64,000 nucleotides of DNA from positions 5,208,001 to 5,272,000 of the forward strand of contig NZ_OY726397.1 of the NCBI RefSeq assembly GCF_963378095.1. Direction: 5' to 3'. This DNA is from Mycolicibacterium sp. MU0053 (GTDB lineage Bacteria > Actinomycetota > Actinomycetes > Mycobacteriales > Mycobacteriaceae). The translations under genes were made by a program, and so were the position numbers. Shown here piece after piece: positions 1 through 9,108 of this stretch (the stretch's first letter is position 1; the number at the start of each line of letters is the position of its first letter). Under the pieces are notes generated by a model, which did no database searches, was not told the DNA's origin, and saw only the letters and a list, made by a program, of their open reading frames with translations.

Positions 1-843
1 CTGCTGTCCGCCTTGGGCTACGGAATCTCCGATGTCTTCGGTGGGCTGGCGTCGCGGCGCATCTCGCCGGTGCGGGTGGCCCTGATCGGGCAGGTTGCCG
101 GCCTCTGCGCCGCCGCGGTGGCACTGCTGGTCGTCGCGGCCGCGTCGCCGGCGGGGGCGGACCTGGTGTGGGGCGCGTGCTCGGGTGTCGGCACCGGACT
201 CGCCATGGTCTTCCTGTTCCGCGGCCTGAGTCGCGGGGCGATGTCGGTGGTGGTGCCGGTCAGCGCCGTCGGCGGCGTGGCGTTGCCGGTGCTGGTCACG
301 GCCGCGTTCCTCGGCGAACGGCCACCGGCACTGGCCTGGGTCGGCGTGCTGCTCGCGTTGCCGGCGTTGTGGTTCATCAGCGGCGGCTCGGATCGGTCCG
401 GGACGGTGCAGCGCGCCGCGGTGTATGACGGCCTCGGGGCCAGCGGCGGCATCGCACTGCAGTACCTGTGCCTCGCGCAGGCCGATGCGTCGGCGGGCCT
501 GTGGCCCATCCTCACCGGACGCGCCGCGGCCGTCGCCGCGGTCCTGGTCGCCGCGGTGACCTTCATGCGCCACCGCGGCCCGCGCGCCACCGCGACGTCG
601 CCAGTGGCCGCGCGCCCGTTCACGTTCAGCGTCGCCGCCGGCGTGCTGGCCGCCGCCGCCCTGGCCGCCTACCTCTATGCCCTGCGCACCGAGTTCGTCA
701 CGGTCACAGTGGTATTGGCCTCGCTATACCCGGTGGTGCCGGTGATCGTCGGGCTCGCCTTCCTCGGCGAGCGGCTCCGCACCTCCCAGGTAGCCGGGCT
801 GGCGGGGGCACTGGCGGCGGCGATCCTCATCGTCGTGGCCTAG
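1..843 (+). CDS. EamA/DMT-family transporter, 5' end cut by the window
   Basis: The reading frame is open from the first base, and the residues before the first possible internal start (TTG at 13) already fit the first membrane helix of the family, so the true start lies before the window. The remaining 280 codons encode about ten hydrophobic helices arranged as two similar halves, the usual duplicated EamA plan of drug/metabolite transporters, with little soluble sequence. The substrate cannot be inferred. It converges on the gene at 899-1423 with a 55-bp gap that holds no clear terminator. Confidence 0.85.
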   Translation: MLSALGYGISDVFGGLASRRISPVRVALIGQVAGLCAAAVALLVVAAASPAGADLVWGACSGVGTGLAMVFLFRGLSRGAMSVVVPVSAVGGVALPVLVTAAFLGERPPALAWVGVLLALPALWFISGGSDRSGTVQRAAVYDGLGASGGIALQYLCLAQADASAGLWPILTGRAAAVAAVLVAAVTFMRHRGPRATATSPVAARPFTFSVAAGVLAAAALAAYLYALRTEFVTVTVVLASLYPVVPVIVGLAFLGERLRTSQVAGLAGALAAAILIVVA

Positions 844-898
844 AAGAGGGCCGCGGAAGCCCCGGGGCGCGGTCGCACCGATCGCGTCGTCGAGGTGG

Positions 899-1423
899 TC
901 ACACCGTGATCCCGGCGGCGCCGAGCGTGCGCTCCAGGGCCTCGACGTACTCGCTGGTGCCGTTGAACGGGCCGTGCACACCGATCGCCACATCGAGGAA
1001 GGCGCTGTACTCGTCGTTGACGTGGGTCTCCCACCGGGTCAACTGTCCGTCATCGTTGGTCTGGATGAAGCTGTAGGAGTAAAAGCCCATCTTCACACCG
1101 TCTTTGGTGTGGCCCTCCCAGCGCGTCTTCATCGTCACACCGTTGCTGGCTGGCCAGTAATCGAAACCGGCCGGCTTCCAATCCGGGAAGGTCAGCGAAT
1201 AGGCCTTGGCCTCCATGGTCGAGGCCCGAGCGGTGTCGGTGGGAAACTCGCTGAACGGGAACACCTGATCACCGGTGAAGTACGGCGACACATACACACC
1301 GTCGTCGGCGAACCTCCACGCATCGGCGAAGGCAGCGCCGTCCTTGACGCCCTCGTTCAGGTAGGCGTCGCGGTAGGCCTCCGCCATCCGGGTGTGGTGG
1401 GCGATGCGTTCTTCCAGATTCAC
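899..1423 (-). CDS. Hypothetical protein, probable SnoaL/NTF2-like fold
   Basis: This 174-residue soluble protein has no signal peptide or membrane segment. A long N-terminal helix, an aromatic-rich middle (many Trp/Tyr/Phe, including a YFTGDQVFPF stretch) and alternating strands near the C-terminus suggest a cone-shaped SnoaL/NTF2-like fold, but no catalytic residues are recognised. The GTG at 1423 is chosen because an AAGGA Shine-Dalgarno sequence lies seven bases upstream and the MAEAYRDAY helix follows directly. A longer open frame to 1741 runs through the decayed TetR gene on the other strand and is not supported. Confidence 0.65.
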   Translation of the reverse strand: MNLEERIAHHTRMAEAYRDAYLNEGVKDGAAFADAWRFADDGVYVSPYFTGDQVFPFSEFPTDTARASTMEAKAYSLTFPDWKPAGFDYWPASNGVTMKTRWEGHTKDGVKMGFYSYSFIQTNDDGQLTRWETHVNDEYSAFLDVAIGVHGPFNGTSEYVEALERTLGAAGITV

Positions 1424-1640
1424 TTCGGCGTCCTTCTTCTCGGGGGAGCAGGGGGTAGCGCACAAGTCAGCAGAGCTGACGTCCGGCGAGGGCCTGCCGG
1501 ACGCGCGGAGCGCGTCGACTCCACGAGTGTGACGGGCCTCACGATACACGGGTGCATCGCGGATACAAGTATGCATAAAGTGGTCGACGCCACACCTGCG
1601 GCGGAGCGCGGACGCCGCGGGCTCTCGGCTCGGGCGCGTG

Positions 1641-1839
1641 ATGGAGGATGCTCCGGTGGTGGAACGCTGGACCGAGGAGCGCCGCGCCGAGCAGCTACGC
1701 CAGCTGCTTCTCGACGCGGCGGAGGAAGTCTTTGCCCGCAAGGGCTGACCGGGGCGGCGCTGGAGGAGATGCCGACACCGCCGGGGTCACCCGCGGTGCG
1801 ATCTACTCTCAGTTCGGCGCGAAAGAGACCCGACGATGA
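1641..1839 (+). pseudogene. Decayed TetR-family regulator fragment (N-terminal HTH only, two frameshifts)
   Basis: Three successive frames together spell a TetR N-terminus. From ATG 1641 the first frame reads helix 1 (RAEQLRQLLLDAAEEVFARKG) and then stops. The next frame continues LTGAALEE. The third frame carries the recognition helix DTAGVTRGAIYSQFGAKE and stops at 1837-1839. The ligand-binding domain is missing and no downstream sequence resembles it. This is a regulator remnant with two indels and a C-terminal deletion, not a functional gene. Confidence 0.75.
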
Positions 1840-1911
1840 ATTGTCGATCGCCACGTCGTCTCGCTGAGCTGCGCGGTCCGGTGCGTTCGGCCGCCCGCGC
1901 TGCCACTCGCG

Positions 1912-2670
1912 TCAGGCCGGTAGGTTGGCCTTCAACACGGCGAGCGCCTCGGTGCTGAGCCGGGCGAGTTCGTCGGCCTCGGCGGGTTCCAGTGCGGCCG
2001 CGAAGATCTCGGCCATGCGCCGATTGGTCGCCTGCTCGACCTCCGCGTAGCGATCCTTCTTGTCCGCGCCGTCGGCGAAGGGCTCCGGCCAACCGAACAT
2101 CTTGGTGTACTCGACACCGCCGTGCAGCATGTGCGCTTCTACCGGGGCGATCCCCGAGACGGTGAGCAGGTTGAAGTGCACGTCGGCGCGCAGTTCGCGC
2201 AGCACCATCATGACCTGCAGGGCCCGCGCCGGCGCGTCGTCGGCCAGCGGCATGGTCCGCCAACCCGCAAACATCGGCGTGCCCGCGATGGGGGTCGGCG
2301 CGATCAGCTTCTCGCCCAGCGCGGCGATGCGGTCCAGACCCTGCGCGCCGGACAGGTACTTGCGCCCAAAGTCGGCGATCTGCTCCCAATACTGTTGGGC
2401 GGCACCGAGGGCGCCCCGCACCGCAATGCCCTCGTCCCACAACGCGGCGGTGGAGGTCGGTTCGAACACCGCGAGCACCGCCGCGACGGTGGCGCCGCCG
2501 GCCTCACCGAGCACCCCGGCGCGGCCGGCGATGTAGCCCGCCAGCGGATTCTGATAGCCGGCCGCGACGCTGCCGGCGAAGGTCTCCGGGTGCAGCATGA
2601 AGCGGCCGAGGGCGTCTCCCATCGCCGCACCCGTGTCGGCGGCCGCGGCCGCCATATCGGTATTGCTCAT
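1912..2670 (-). CDS. SCO6745-family protein (function unknown)
   Basis: 252 residues, soluble and mostly helical. It shows the pattern of the actinobacterial SCO6745 family: an N-terminal helical part with an AGYIAGRAG segment and an AAVLAVFEP motif, a central RELRADVHFNLL segment with conserved Arg/Asp/His, and a C-terminal EQATNRRMAEIF helix. The biochemical role of the family is not established. It lies 81 bp downstream of a FadE pair on the same strand and may be co-transcribed with it, which hints at a link to acyl-CoA metabolism. ATG 2670 is preceded by a GAGGAGT Shine-Dalgarno sequence. Confidence 0.7.
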   Translation of the reverse strand: MSNTDMAAAAADTGAAMGDALGRFMLHPETFAGSVAAGYQNPLAGYIAGRAGVLGEAGGATVAAVLAVFEPTSTAALWDEGIAVRGALGAAQQYWEQIADFGRKYLSGAQGLDRIAALGEKLIAPTPIAGTPMFAGWRTMPLADDAPARALQVMMVLRELRADVHFNLLTVSGIAPVEAHMLHGGVEYTKMFGWPEPFADGADKKDRYAEVEQATNRRMAEIFAAALEPAEADELARLSTEALAVLKANLPA

Positions 2671-2751
2671 GACAATGACTCCTCTTGGTCAGCGCACAAC
2701 GGACGTCCTGCAACGGGTGCGGGCGACGCTCTTCGCGAGATGTTTTGCGTC

Positions 2752-3858
2752 CTACAACATTGCGATTTCGTAGTCGCGGATCTGCCCGCTCAACACACCC
2801 AGCTGATCCTGCGCGGAACCGAGCGTGTTGTCGATCGCGGTGAGCCGCGCCGCGTAATGCGCGACCGGGTACTCGGCGGTGATTCCGATGCCGCCGTGCA
2901 GTTGGATGGCTTCCTGACTGATGTGCCTGCCCGAACGGGCGATCTGCAGCTTGGCCCGGGCGGCGACCGTGGGATCGAGCACGCCGTCGGCAATCGACAT
3001 CGCGGCGTAGAGGTTCATGCTGCGGGCCAACTCCAGCGAGACGTACATGTCCGCCGCGCGCTGCGTCAACGTCTGGAACGTGTTGAGCGTGACCCCGAAC
3101 TGCTTGCGGCTCTTCAGATACTCGGACGTCAGGCGCAGCGACTCCTCCATGGCGCCAAACGCTTCGGCGCACAGCGCCGACTGGATGCGCACCAGTGCCC
3201 GCTCGATGGCCGGTGTCGCGTCGGCGGCCGATCCCAGCGGCGTGGCCGGCGAGCCATTCAGGTCGATCTGTGCACCACGCAGGCCGTCGAACGTCCGGAA
3301 ACCCGTCTTGTTCACCGCATCCCCGTGGACCAGGAACAGGCCGGTGCCGCCGTCGGGTAGGGCCGCGGTGACCACCAGGGTGTCGGCGGTGTCGCCGGCC
3401 GGCACCGGGTTCTTCCGGCCGCTGAGCACCCAGGCTTCACCGTCGGGACGCGCGGTCGTGCTGACGGCCGCGGTGGCGCCGCGCATGCCGGGTTCGGTGT
3501 GGGCGAATGCCAGCAGCAGGCGGCCCTCGGCCACCTCGTCGAGCAACTGCTTCTGTTCGTCGGTGCCCTGCTCGGCGATCACCGCGCCGGGGGCCAGCGC
3601 GGCCTGCAGCACCGGCTCCGGAGCCAGCCGCCGGCCGATCTCGGTCATCACCGCCGTGATCTCGATCTGCCCCGACTCCGACGGGTCGAAGCCGAGACCG
3701 AGGATGCCGGTGTCGGCCAGCTGCCCCCAGACCTCGCGGCTCCAGCCCACATCGGTGGCGATGACCTGATTCCGGCGTTCGACGTCGTAGTGCCGGGCCA
3801 ACAGGTCACGGGTGGTGTCGCGCAGCAGTTCCTGCTCGTCGCTGAGTTGAAAATCCAT
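2752..3858 (-). CDS. Acyl-CoA dehydrogenase (FadE), beta-type subunit of a heteromeric pair
   Basis: 368 residues with the full ACAD layout: helical N-domain, middle beta-domain that is short and poorly conserved for FAD binding, and a C-terminal helical domain with KSRKQFGVTLNTFQ and LHGGIGITAEYPV motifs. In mycobacteria such small FadE proteins encoded next to a second FadE usually form alpha2-beta2 heterotetramers in which one subunit supplies the catalytic Glu and the other part of the FAD site. The partner is the gene at 3876-5033, 17 bp upstream. The role would be alpha,beta-desaturation of an acyl-CoA; the substrate is unknown. Confidence 0.85.
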   Translation of the reverse strand: MDFQLSDEQELLRDTTRDLLARHYDVERRNQVIATDVGWSREVWGQLADTGILGLGFDPSESGQIEITAVMTEIGRRLAPEPVLQAALAPGAVIAEQGTDEQKQLLDEVAEGRLLLAFAHTEPGMRGATAAVSTTARPDGEAWVLSGRKNPVPAGDTADTLVVTAALPDGGTGLFLVHGDAVNKTGFRTFDGLRGAQIDLNGSPATPLGSAADATPAIERALVRIQSALCAEAFGAMEESLRLTSEYLKSRKQFGVTLNTFQTLTQRAADMYVSLELARSMNLYAAMSIADGVLDPTVAARAKLQIARSGRHISQEAIQLHGGIGITAEYPVAHYAARLTAIDNTLGSAQDQLGVLSGQIRDYEIAML

Positions 3859-3875
3859 ATTCTTGCCGGCCTATC

Positions 3876-5033
3876 TCACAGTCCGAGGATGGTGGAAGCG
3901 ATGATGGTGCGCTGCACCTCGTTGCTGCCGCCATAAATGGAGGTCTTGCGGTAGTTCAGGTAATGCGGCGCGCTGGCCTGTGCCCACTCGGGCGACGCGA
4001 TCGCGTCGACCTCGAACGGCAATGCGTCGGGCCCCGCGACCTCCACCATCAGCTCGGTGGTGATCTGTTGCAGCTCACTGCCGCGCAGCTTGAGCACCGA
4101 CGATGCCGGGTTCGGCTGGCCGTCAGCGGACCCGGCCGTCACCCGCATCTGGGTGAGTTCCAAGGCCAGCAAGTCGTTCTCGGCCTCCGCGAGCCGTGCC
4201 GCGAACAACGGCTCGTCGATCAGACCGGTTTCGACGGCGCGCTTCTTCACCTCGGCCAGCCGCACCTTGGTGGTGCCGACGTGCGCGATGCCGGTGCGCT
4301 CGTTGCCCAACAGGAATTTCGCGTACGACCAGCCCTTGTTCTCTTCCCCGACCAGCTGGTCGGCCGGCACCCGGACGTCCTCGAAGAACACCTCGTTGAC
4401 CTCGAAGCTGCCGTCGATGAGCTTGATCGGGCGCATGGTGATGCCCGGGGTGCCGAGGTCGATCAGCAGGAAGGAGATGCCGGCCTGCCGCTTGGGTGCC
4501 TGCGGATCGGTGCGCACCAGGCAAAAGATCCAGTCGGCGTACTGGCCCAGCGTGGTCCAGGTCTTCTGCCCGTTGACCACGTAGCTGTCGCCGTCGCGCA
4601 CCGCGGTGGTGCGCAGCGAGGCCAGGTCGGAGCCGGCCTCGGGCTCGGAGAAGCCCTGACACCAGAAGATGTCGAGCGCGGCCGTCGGCGGCAAAAAGCG
4701 TTCCTTGAGTTCCTGCGAGCCGAACTCGGCGATCACCGGCCCGACCATCTTCGCGTTGAACACCAGCGGCTCCGGGACACAGGCCAGCTGCATCTCGTCG
4801 AGCCAGATCTGCTGCTGCGTCAGCGTCCAGTCCTTGCCGCCCCATTCGACGGGCCAGTTGGGCACCGCCAGACCGTGCTCGTGCAGGATCTTGTGGCTCG
4901 TCACGATGTCCTCGCGACTGAGGTGGCCACCCTGCCGATAGCGTTCCCGCATCTCTTCGGGGAATTTGGTGGTGTAGATGGTCCGGAGTTCGTCGCGGAA
5001 GGCGGCTTCCTCCGCAGTCAAAGCCAGCTGCAT
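3876..5033 (-). CDS. Acyl-CoA dehydrogenase (FadE), alpha-type subunit
   Basis: 385 residues from ATG 5033, where the typical start MQLALTAEEAAFRDELR begins; the frame is open to 5459 but that extension overlaps the old-yellow-enzyme gene. It carries the FAD-binding FSEPEAGSDLASL and NGQKTWTT segments and the C-terminal YGGSNEVQRTIIAS motif that contacts FAD/CoA in the family. With the gene at 2752 it probably forms a heteromeric FAD-dependent acyl-CoA dehydrogenase acting in beta-oxidation of a bulky or branched acyl chain. The substrate cannot be read from sequence. Confidence 0.87.
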   Translation of the reverse strand: MQLALTAEEAAFRDELRTIYTTKFPEEMRERYRQGGHLSREDIVTSHKILHEHGLAVPNWPVEWGGKDWTLTQQQIWLDEMQLACVPEPLVFNAKMVGPVIAEFGSQELKERFLPPTAALDIFWCQGFSEPEAGSDLASLRTTAVRDGDSYVVNGQKTWTTLGQYADWIFCLVRTDPQAPKRQAGISFLLIDLGTPGITMRPIKLIDGSFEVNEVFFEDVRVPADQLVGEENKGWSYAKFLLGNERTGIAHVGTTKVRLAEVKKRAVETGLIDEPLFAARLAEAENDLLALELTQMRVTAGSADGQPNPASSVLKLRGSELQQITTELMVEVAGPDALPFEVDAIASPEWAQASAPHYLNYRKTSIYGGSNEVQRTIIASTILGL

Positions 5034-5125
5034 AGACCCCAGACTAGCCCACCGGTTGGTTGGGTTGGTTGACGCTTGGCTGGAGTCGGGCGGCGCCCCA
5101 GGGCAAGACCGGCGGCTGATCCCGC

Positions 5126-6202
5126 TCACGCCACGAAATCGTCCCAGTTCGTCGCCAAATAGTTCAGAAATCGTGGGCCGACCGCCTCGGCCGTGAGGTG
5201 TTCCCGGGACACCGGCAGCGCCGCGGCCCGGTAGGTCGGATCGGCCAGTGCCCGTCGGGCGAAGTCGTGGTGCAGGATCGCCGCCTTGCCGATCAACACG
5301 AAATCGGCACCGCTTTCCAGGCACCGGCGCGCCGTCGGCACGTCGGTGATCTTCCCGGCGACCCCGACGCGCGTGTTCCCGCGGGGCAGATCCATGAACA
5401 CCTCGATGAGACGGCGGCCGCGGTGCGCCTCCTCGTGCGGTTCCTTGAACGCGTCCCACAGCGAAAGATCCAGGTAGTCCAACTGACCGTCGGCGAGTAC
5501 GTCCGCCGCCAAGACCCGCGCCTCGTCGAGGACGATGCCGTAGCGCTCCGGTGAAAGCCGCAGCCCGAGTTGAAAATTCGACGAGGTGGCCGACCTGATC
5601 GCGGCGATGATCTCGTGGACGATGCGGAATCGATTCTCGGCCGAACCGCCGTAGCGGTCGGTGCGGTGATTGCGACGGGCGTCGAGGAACTGGGCCACCA
5701 GATAGCCGTGTGCGCCGTGGATCTCTGCGCCGTCGAAACCGGCCTTCTCCGCGCGGACGGCGGCATCGGCAAAATCCAGGACGACCCGCTCCACCTGGGC
5801 TGTCGTGAGCGCGGTGGCACCCTTTTCCGGCTCGTCCCAGGGCGCCACGACCGGCACCCCGGTCAGTTGCCGATCGGCGCGGCGACCGCCGTGCTGCAGC
5901 TGCACCGACGAAACGGCGCCGGCGGCCCGCAGACCGGCGGCCAGGCGGGTCAGACCGGGCAGGTGCCGGTCATCGCACACGCCGAGTTGGCCGTCGAATG
6001 CCTGGCCGTCCCGGCTGACGTGCGCGGCGCACGTCATCACCATCGCGAAACCGCCCTGGGCGCGGCGGACCAGCCACTGGTACTCGTCGTCGTGCAGGGA
6101 GCCGTCGGCGTTGCTCTGCATGTTGGTCAACGGCGCCAACGCCAGCCGGTTGTGCCACGCGGGTCCGCGCTCGAAGTGCAGCGGGGCGGACAGGTCGGTC
6201 AT
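5126..6202 (-). CDS. Old-yellow-enzyme-family NADH:flavin oxidoreductase
   Basis: 358 residues forming an FMN-binding TIM barrel. The N-terminal LAPLTNMQSNADG strand, the QLQHGGR segment, AEIHGAHGYLVAQFLD (His pair that orients the substrate) and RYGGSAENRFRI are diagnostic of the OYE/xenobiotic-reductase class. These enzymes reduce activated C=C bonds of enones using NAD(P)H. No Fe-S cluster extension of the 2,4-dienoyl-CoA reductase type is present. It is transcribed in the same direction as the FadE pair (92-bp gap) and divergently from the HadA/HadB-like gene at 6378. Confidence 0.85.
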   Translation of the reverse strand: MTDLSAPLHFERGPAWHNRLALAPLTNMQSNADGSLHDDEYQWLVRRAQGGFAMVMTCAAHVSRDGQAFDGQLGVCDDRHLPGLTRLAAGLRAAGAVSSVQLQHGGRRADRQLTGVPVVAPWDEPEKGATALTTAQVERVVLDFADAAVRAEKAGFDGAEIHGAHGYLVAQFLDARRNHRTDRYGGSAENRFRIVHEIIAAIRSATSSNFQLGLRLSPERYGIVLDEARVLAADVLADGQLDYLDLSLWDAFKEPHEEAHRGRRLIEVFMDLPRGNTRVGVAGKITDVPTARRCLESGADFVLIGKAAILHHDFARRALADPTYRAAALPVSREHLTAEAVGPRFLNYLATNWDDFVA

Positions 6203-6377
6203 GGGCGTTTCTCCAGACAGATCGGGTCGTGTCGTCGGCCCAGGCTACGCAACCGATCGTGCTGGACTCCGCGCCGGTGAGCGCCGCGGACATCGGTGTG
6301 TAGGGCGCGACCATCCCCGCGCGATAGTCTTCCTTGTCGGCCTCAGGTAACAAGCCGATAGAAAAGTTGAGCAATTC

Positions 6378-7406
6378 ATGACCGCAGCACCTGAAACGTC
6401 GGCGCTCGAATCGCGGGTCGGCCACTACTACACGATGGACGACACGTACATCGTCGGCCATGAGAAGGTCCGCGAGTACGCCCGCGCCGTCCAGGACTAC
6501 CACCCTGTGCACTGGGACCTTGCCGCCGCCGCGGATCTGGGCTACCCGGGTCTGGTGGCGCCGCTGACGTTCACCTCGACCCCTGCCATGGCGGCCAACC
6601 GGCATCTGTTCGAATCGGTGGTGCTCGGTTACGACACCTACATGCAGACCGAAGAGGTCTTCGAACAGCACCGCCCCATCGTGGCCGGAGACGAGCTCCA
6701 CGTCGACGTCGAACTGTCGGCGGTGCGCCGGATCGCCGGGCGGGACCTGATCACGGTGACCAACACGTTCACCGACACCGCCGGCGAACGCGTGCACACC
6801 CTGCACACCACCGTCGTCGGTGTCACCGCCGAGGATGTGGATCCGGCGATCAAGTCGGCCGTGCAGAACGCCATGATGCACGACGTGAACCTGTTCGGTC
6901 CCCCATCCGATGTCGCCTACCAGAAGACCGTGCGTCCCGAGGGCGCGGTCCGGATCGCGCAGGCGGGCGCGACGCGCACGCCCGGGACACCGTACTTCGA
7001 CGACGTCAAGGTCGGCGACCAGCTACCCGTGCACCATGCTCGGCTGACCCGCGGCGACCTGGTGAACTATTCCGGCGTGGCCGGCGACGCCAACCCGATC
7101 CACTGGGACGAGGGCATCGCCAAGCTGGCCGGGCTGCCCGACGTGATCGCCCACGGCATGCTCACCATGGGCCTGGGTGCCGGGTTCGCCTCGGCGTGGT
7201 CGGGCGATCCCGGCGCGGTGACCCGCTTCGCGGTGCGGTTGTCCGCGCCCGCGATCGTCTCGGCCACCGAAGGCGCGGACATCGAGTTCAGCGGCAAGAT
7301 CAAATCGCTGGACCCGGCGACCCGCACCGGTGTCGTGCTGATTTCCGCAAAGTCCGCCGGCCGCAAGATCTTCGGCCTGGCAACGCTGGACGTCCGCTTC
7401 CGCTGA
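6378..7406 (+). CDS. Fused HadA/HadB-type (3R)-hydroxyacyl dehydratase (double hot dog)
   Basis: 342 residues with two MaoC-like hot-dog domains. The N-terminal half (about 15-170) resembles the HadA-type substrate-binding subunit (DYHPVHWDLAAA, GLVAPLTF). The C-terminal half carries the hydratase-2 catalytic signature SGVAGDANPIHWDE, with Asp and His as the acid-base pair, followed by IAHGMLTMG. Mycobacteria normally encode these as separate HadA and HadB/HadC proteins; fused versions are known in several species. The reaction is reversible dehydration of a (3R)-3-hydroxyacyl-ACP or -CoA. It is divergent from the OYE gene across a 175-bp gap. Confidence 0.8.
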   Translation: MTAAPETSALESRVGHYYTMDDTYIVGHEKVREYARAVQDYHPVHWDLAAAADLGYPGLVAPLTFTSTPAMAANRHLFESVVLGYDTYMQTEEVFEQHRPIVAGDELHVDVELSAVRRIAGRDLITVTNTFTDTAGERVHTLHTTVVGVTAEDVDPAIKSAVQNAMMHDVNLFGPPSDVAYQKTVRPEGAVRIAQAGATRTPGTPYFDDVKVGDQLPVHHARLTRGDLVNYSGVAGDANPIHWDEGIAKLAGLPDVIAHGMLTMGLGAGFASAWSGDPGAVTRFAVRLSAPAIVSATEGADIEFSGKIKSLDPATRTGVVLISAKSAGRKIFGLATLDVRFR

Positions 7407-7415
7407 GCGGGCTGT

Positions 7416-9074
7416 TCACAGCTCCATGACCTGTCCGCCCTCGACCAGCCACGAGCGGTCCAGCTGGACGTTCTGCAGCATCCGGCGGTCGTGCGTCACC
7501 AACAACAACGCGCCGTCATAGCTTTCGAGCGCCTGCTCGAGTTGCTCGATGGCGGCGAGGTCCAGGTGGTTGGTCGGTTCGTCGAGGACCAGCACGTTGG
7601 TACCGCAGGCCTGCAGCAACGCCAGGCCGGCGCGAGTGCGCTCCCCCGGCGACAGATCATCCACGGCGCGCTCGACATGGTCGGCACCGAGGCCGAACTT
7701 CGCGAGCAGCGTGCGGACCTCGGCCGTCGGCCAATCGGGCACCCGGTGCTCGAAGCGGTCGACGAGTCGCTGCGGACCGGTGAATTCCGCTCGGGCCTGG
7801 TCGATTTCGCCGATCGCGACACTCGGCCCCAGACTCGCCCGCCCCTCGTCGGGCTCCCGGCGCCCCAGTAGCAGCCGCAGCAGTGTCGACTTCCCGGCCC
7901 CGTTGGGTCCGGTGATACCGATCCGTTCCCCGGCGGCCACCTGCAGCGACACCGGCCCCAACACGAATTCGCCTTGCCGCGCAACGGCCTTGTCGAGGGT
8001 CGCCACCACCGCGCTCGAGCGCGGCGCGGCGCCGATGGTGAACTGCAGCGCCCATTCCTTGCGGGGCTCGACGACTTCCTCCAGGCGCGCGATCCGACTC
8101 TCCATCTGCCGCACCTTCTGCGCCTGCTTCTCGCTGGACTCGGTCGCCGCGCGCCGTCGGATCTTGTCGTTGTCGGGGGCCTTGCGGATTGCGTTGCGGA
8201 CACCCTGGCTGGACCACTCCCGCTGGGTACGGGCGCGCGAGACCAGGTCGGCCTTCTTCTCGGCGAATTCCTCGTACTCTTCGCGCCGGTGCCGCCGCTC
8301 GACCTCGCGCTCCTCCAGATAGCTTTCGTATCCGCCGCCGAAGACCCTGGTGCTGTTCTGGGCCAGATCCAGCTCCAGCACGCGGGTGACGGTGCGGGCC
8401 AGGAACTCTCGGTCGTGGCTCACCAACACCACCCCGCCGCGCAGCTCACCGACGAACCGTTCCAGCCGTTCCAGCCCGTCGAGGTCCAGGTCGTTGGTGG
8501 GCTCGTCGAGCAGCACGATGTCAAAACGCGACACCAGCAGTGCCGCCAACCCCACCCGCGCGGCCTGCCCACCCGACAACGCGGTCATCAGGGTCGAATC
8601 CGGACGCACCGCGTCGGTGTCGAGACCCAGGTCGGCCAGCACGGCCGGCAGCCGCTCCTCGAGATCCGCGGCGCCGGTGGCCAGCCAATGATCCAGGGCC
8701 ACCGAATAGGCGTCCGCCGGATCCGGCCCGCCCGGCTGCGGGTCCGCCAACGCGGCGGCCGCGGCGTCCATGGCTCGGGTTGCGTCGGTGCAGCCCGCCC
8801 GCCGGGCGATGTAGGCGGCGACGATTTCCCCGGGCACCCGGTCATGCTCCTGCGGCAGCCACCCGATGAAGGCGTCGGCCGGCGCGACGCTGACCGTCCC
8901 GTCGAGTGGTTCGAGAACTCCCGCCAGGATTCGCAGCAAGGTGCTCTTGCCGGCACCGTTGGCACCCACGACTCCGATGACGTCACCCGGCGCCACGGTC
9001 ACGTCGACGCCCTCGAACAGGGTGCGGTGGGCGAACCCGCCGGCCACGTTCTTCGCGACGAGCGTTGCGGTCAT
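7416..9074 (-). CDS. ABC-F family ATPase (duplicated ABC domain, no membrane domain)
   Basis: 552 residues with two ATP-binding domains and no transmembrane helices. Domain 1 has GANGAGKST (about 37), LSGGQAARV and LLDEPTNDLD; domain 2 has GPNGAGKST, LSPGERTRAG and LDEPTNHLDL. They are joined by a charged helical linker of the ABC-F type (REVERRHRREEYEEF onward). ABC-F proteins bind ribosomes and either protect against antibiotics or tune translation. Length and layout recall M. tuberculosis Rv1473, but orthology is not proven. It converges on the dehydratase gene with a 9-bp gap. Confidence 0.85.
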   Translation of the reverse strand: MTATLVAKNVAGGFAHRTLFEGVDVTVAPGDVIGVVGANGAGKSTLLRILAGVLEPLDGTVSVAPADAFIGWLPQEHDRVPGEIVAAYIARRAGCTDATRAMDAAAAALADPQPGGPDPADAYSVALDHWLATGAADLEERLPAVLADLGLDTDAVRPDSTLMTALSGGQAARVGLAALLVSRFDIVLLDEPTNDLDLDGLERLERFVGELRGGVVLVSHDREFLARTVTRVLELDLAQNSTRVFGGGYESYLEEREVERRHRREEYEEFAEKKADLVSRARTQREWSSQGVRNAIRKAPDNDKIRRRAATESSEKQAQKVRQMESRIARLEEVVEPRKEWALQFTIGAAPRSSAVVATLDKAVARQGEFVLGPVSLQVAAGERIGITGPNGAGKSTLLRLLLGRREPDEGRASLGPSVAIGEIDQARAEFTGPQRLVDRFEHRVPDWPTAEVRTLLAKFGLGADHVERAVDDLSPGERTRAGLALLQACGTNVLVLDEPTNHLDLAAIEQLEQALESYDGALLLVTHDRRMLQNVQLDRSWLVEGGQVMEL

Positions 9075-9108
9075 GGCCTCATCGTCGCACCACCGCGAAA
9101 CCGCCGAC

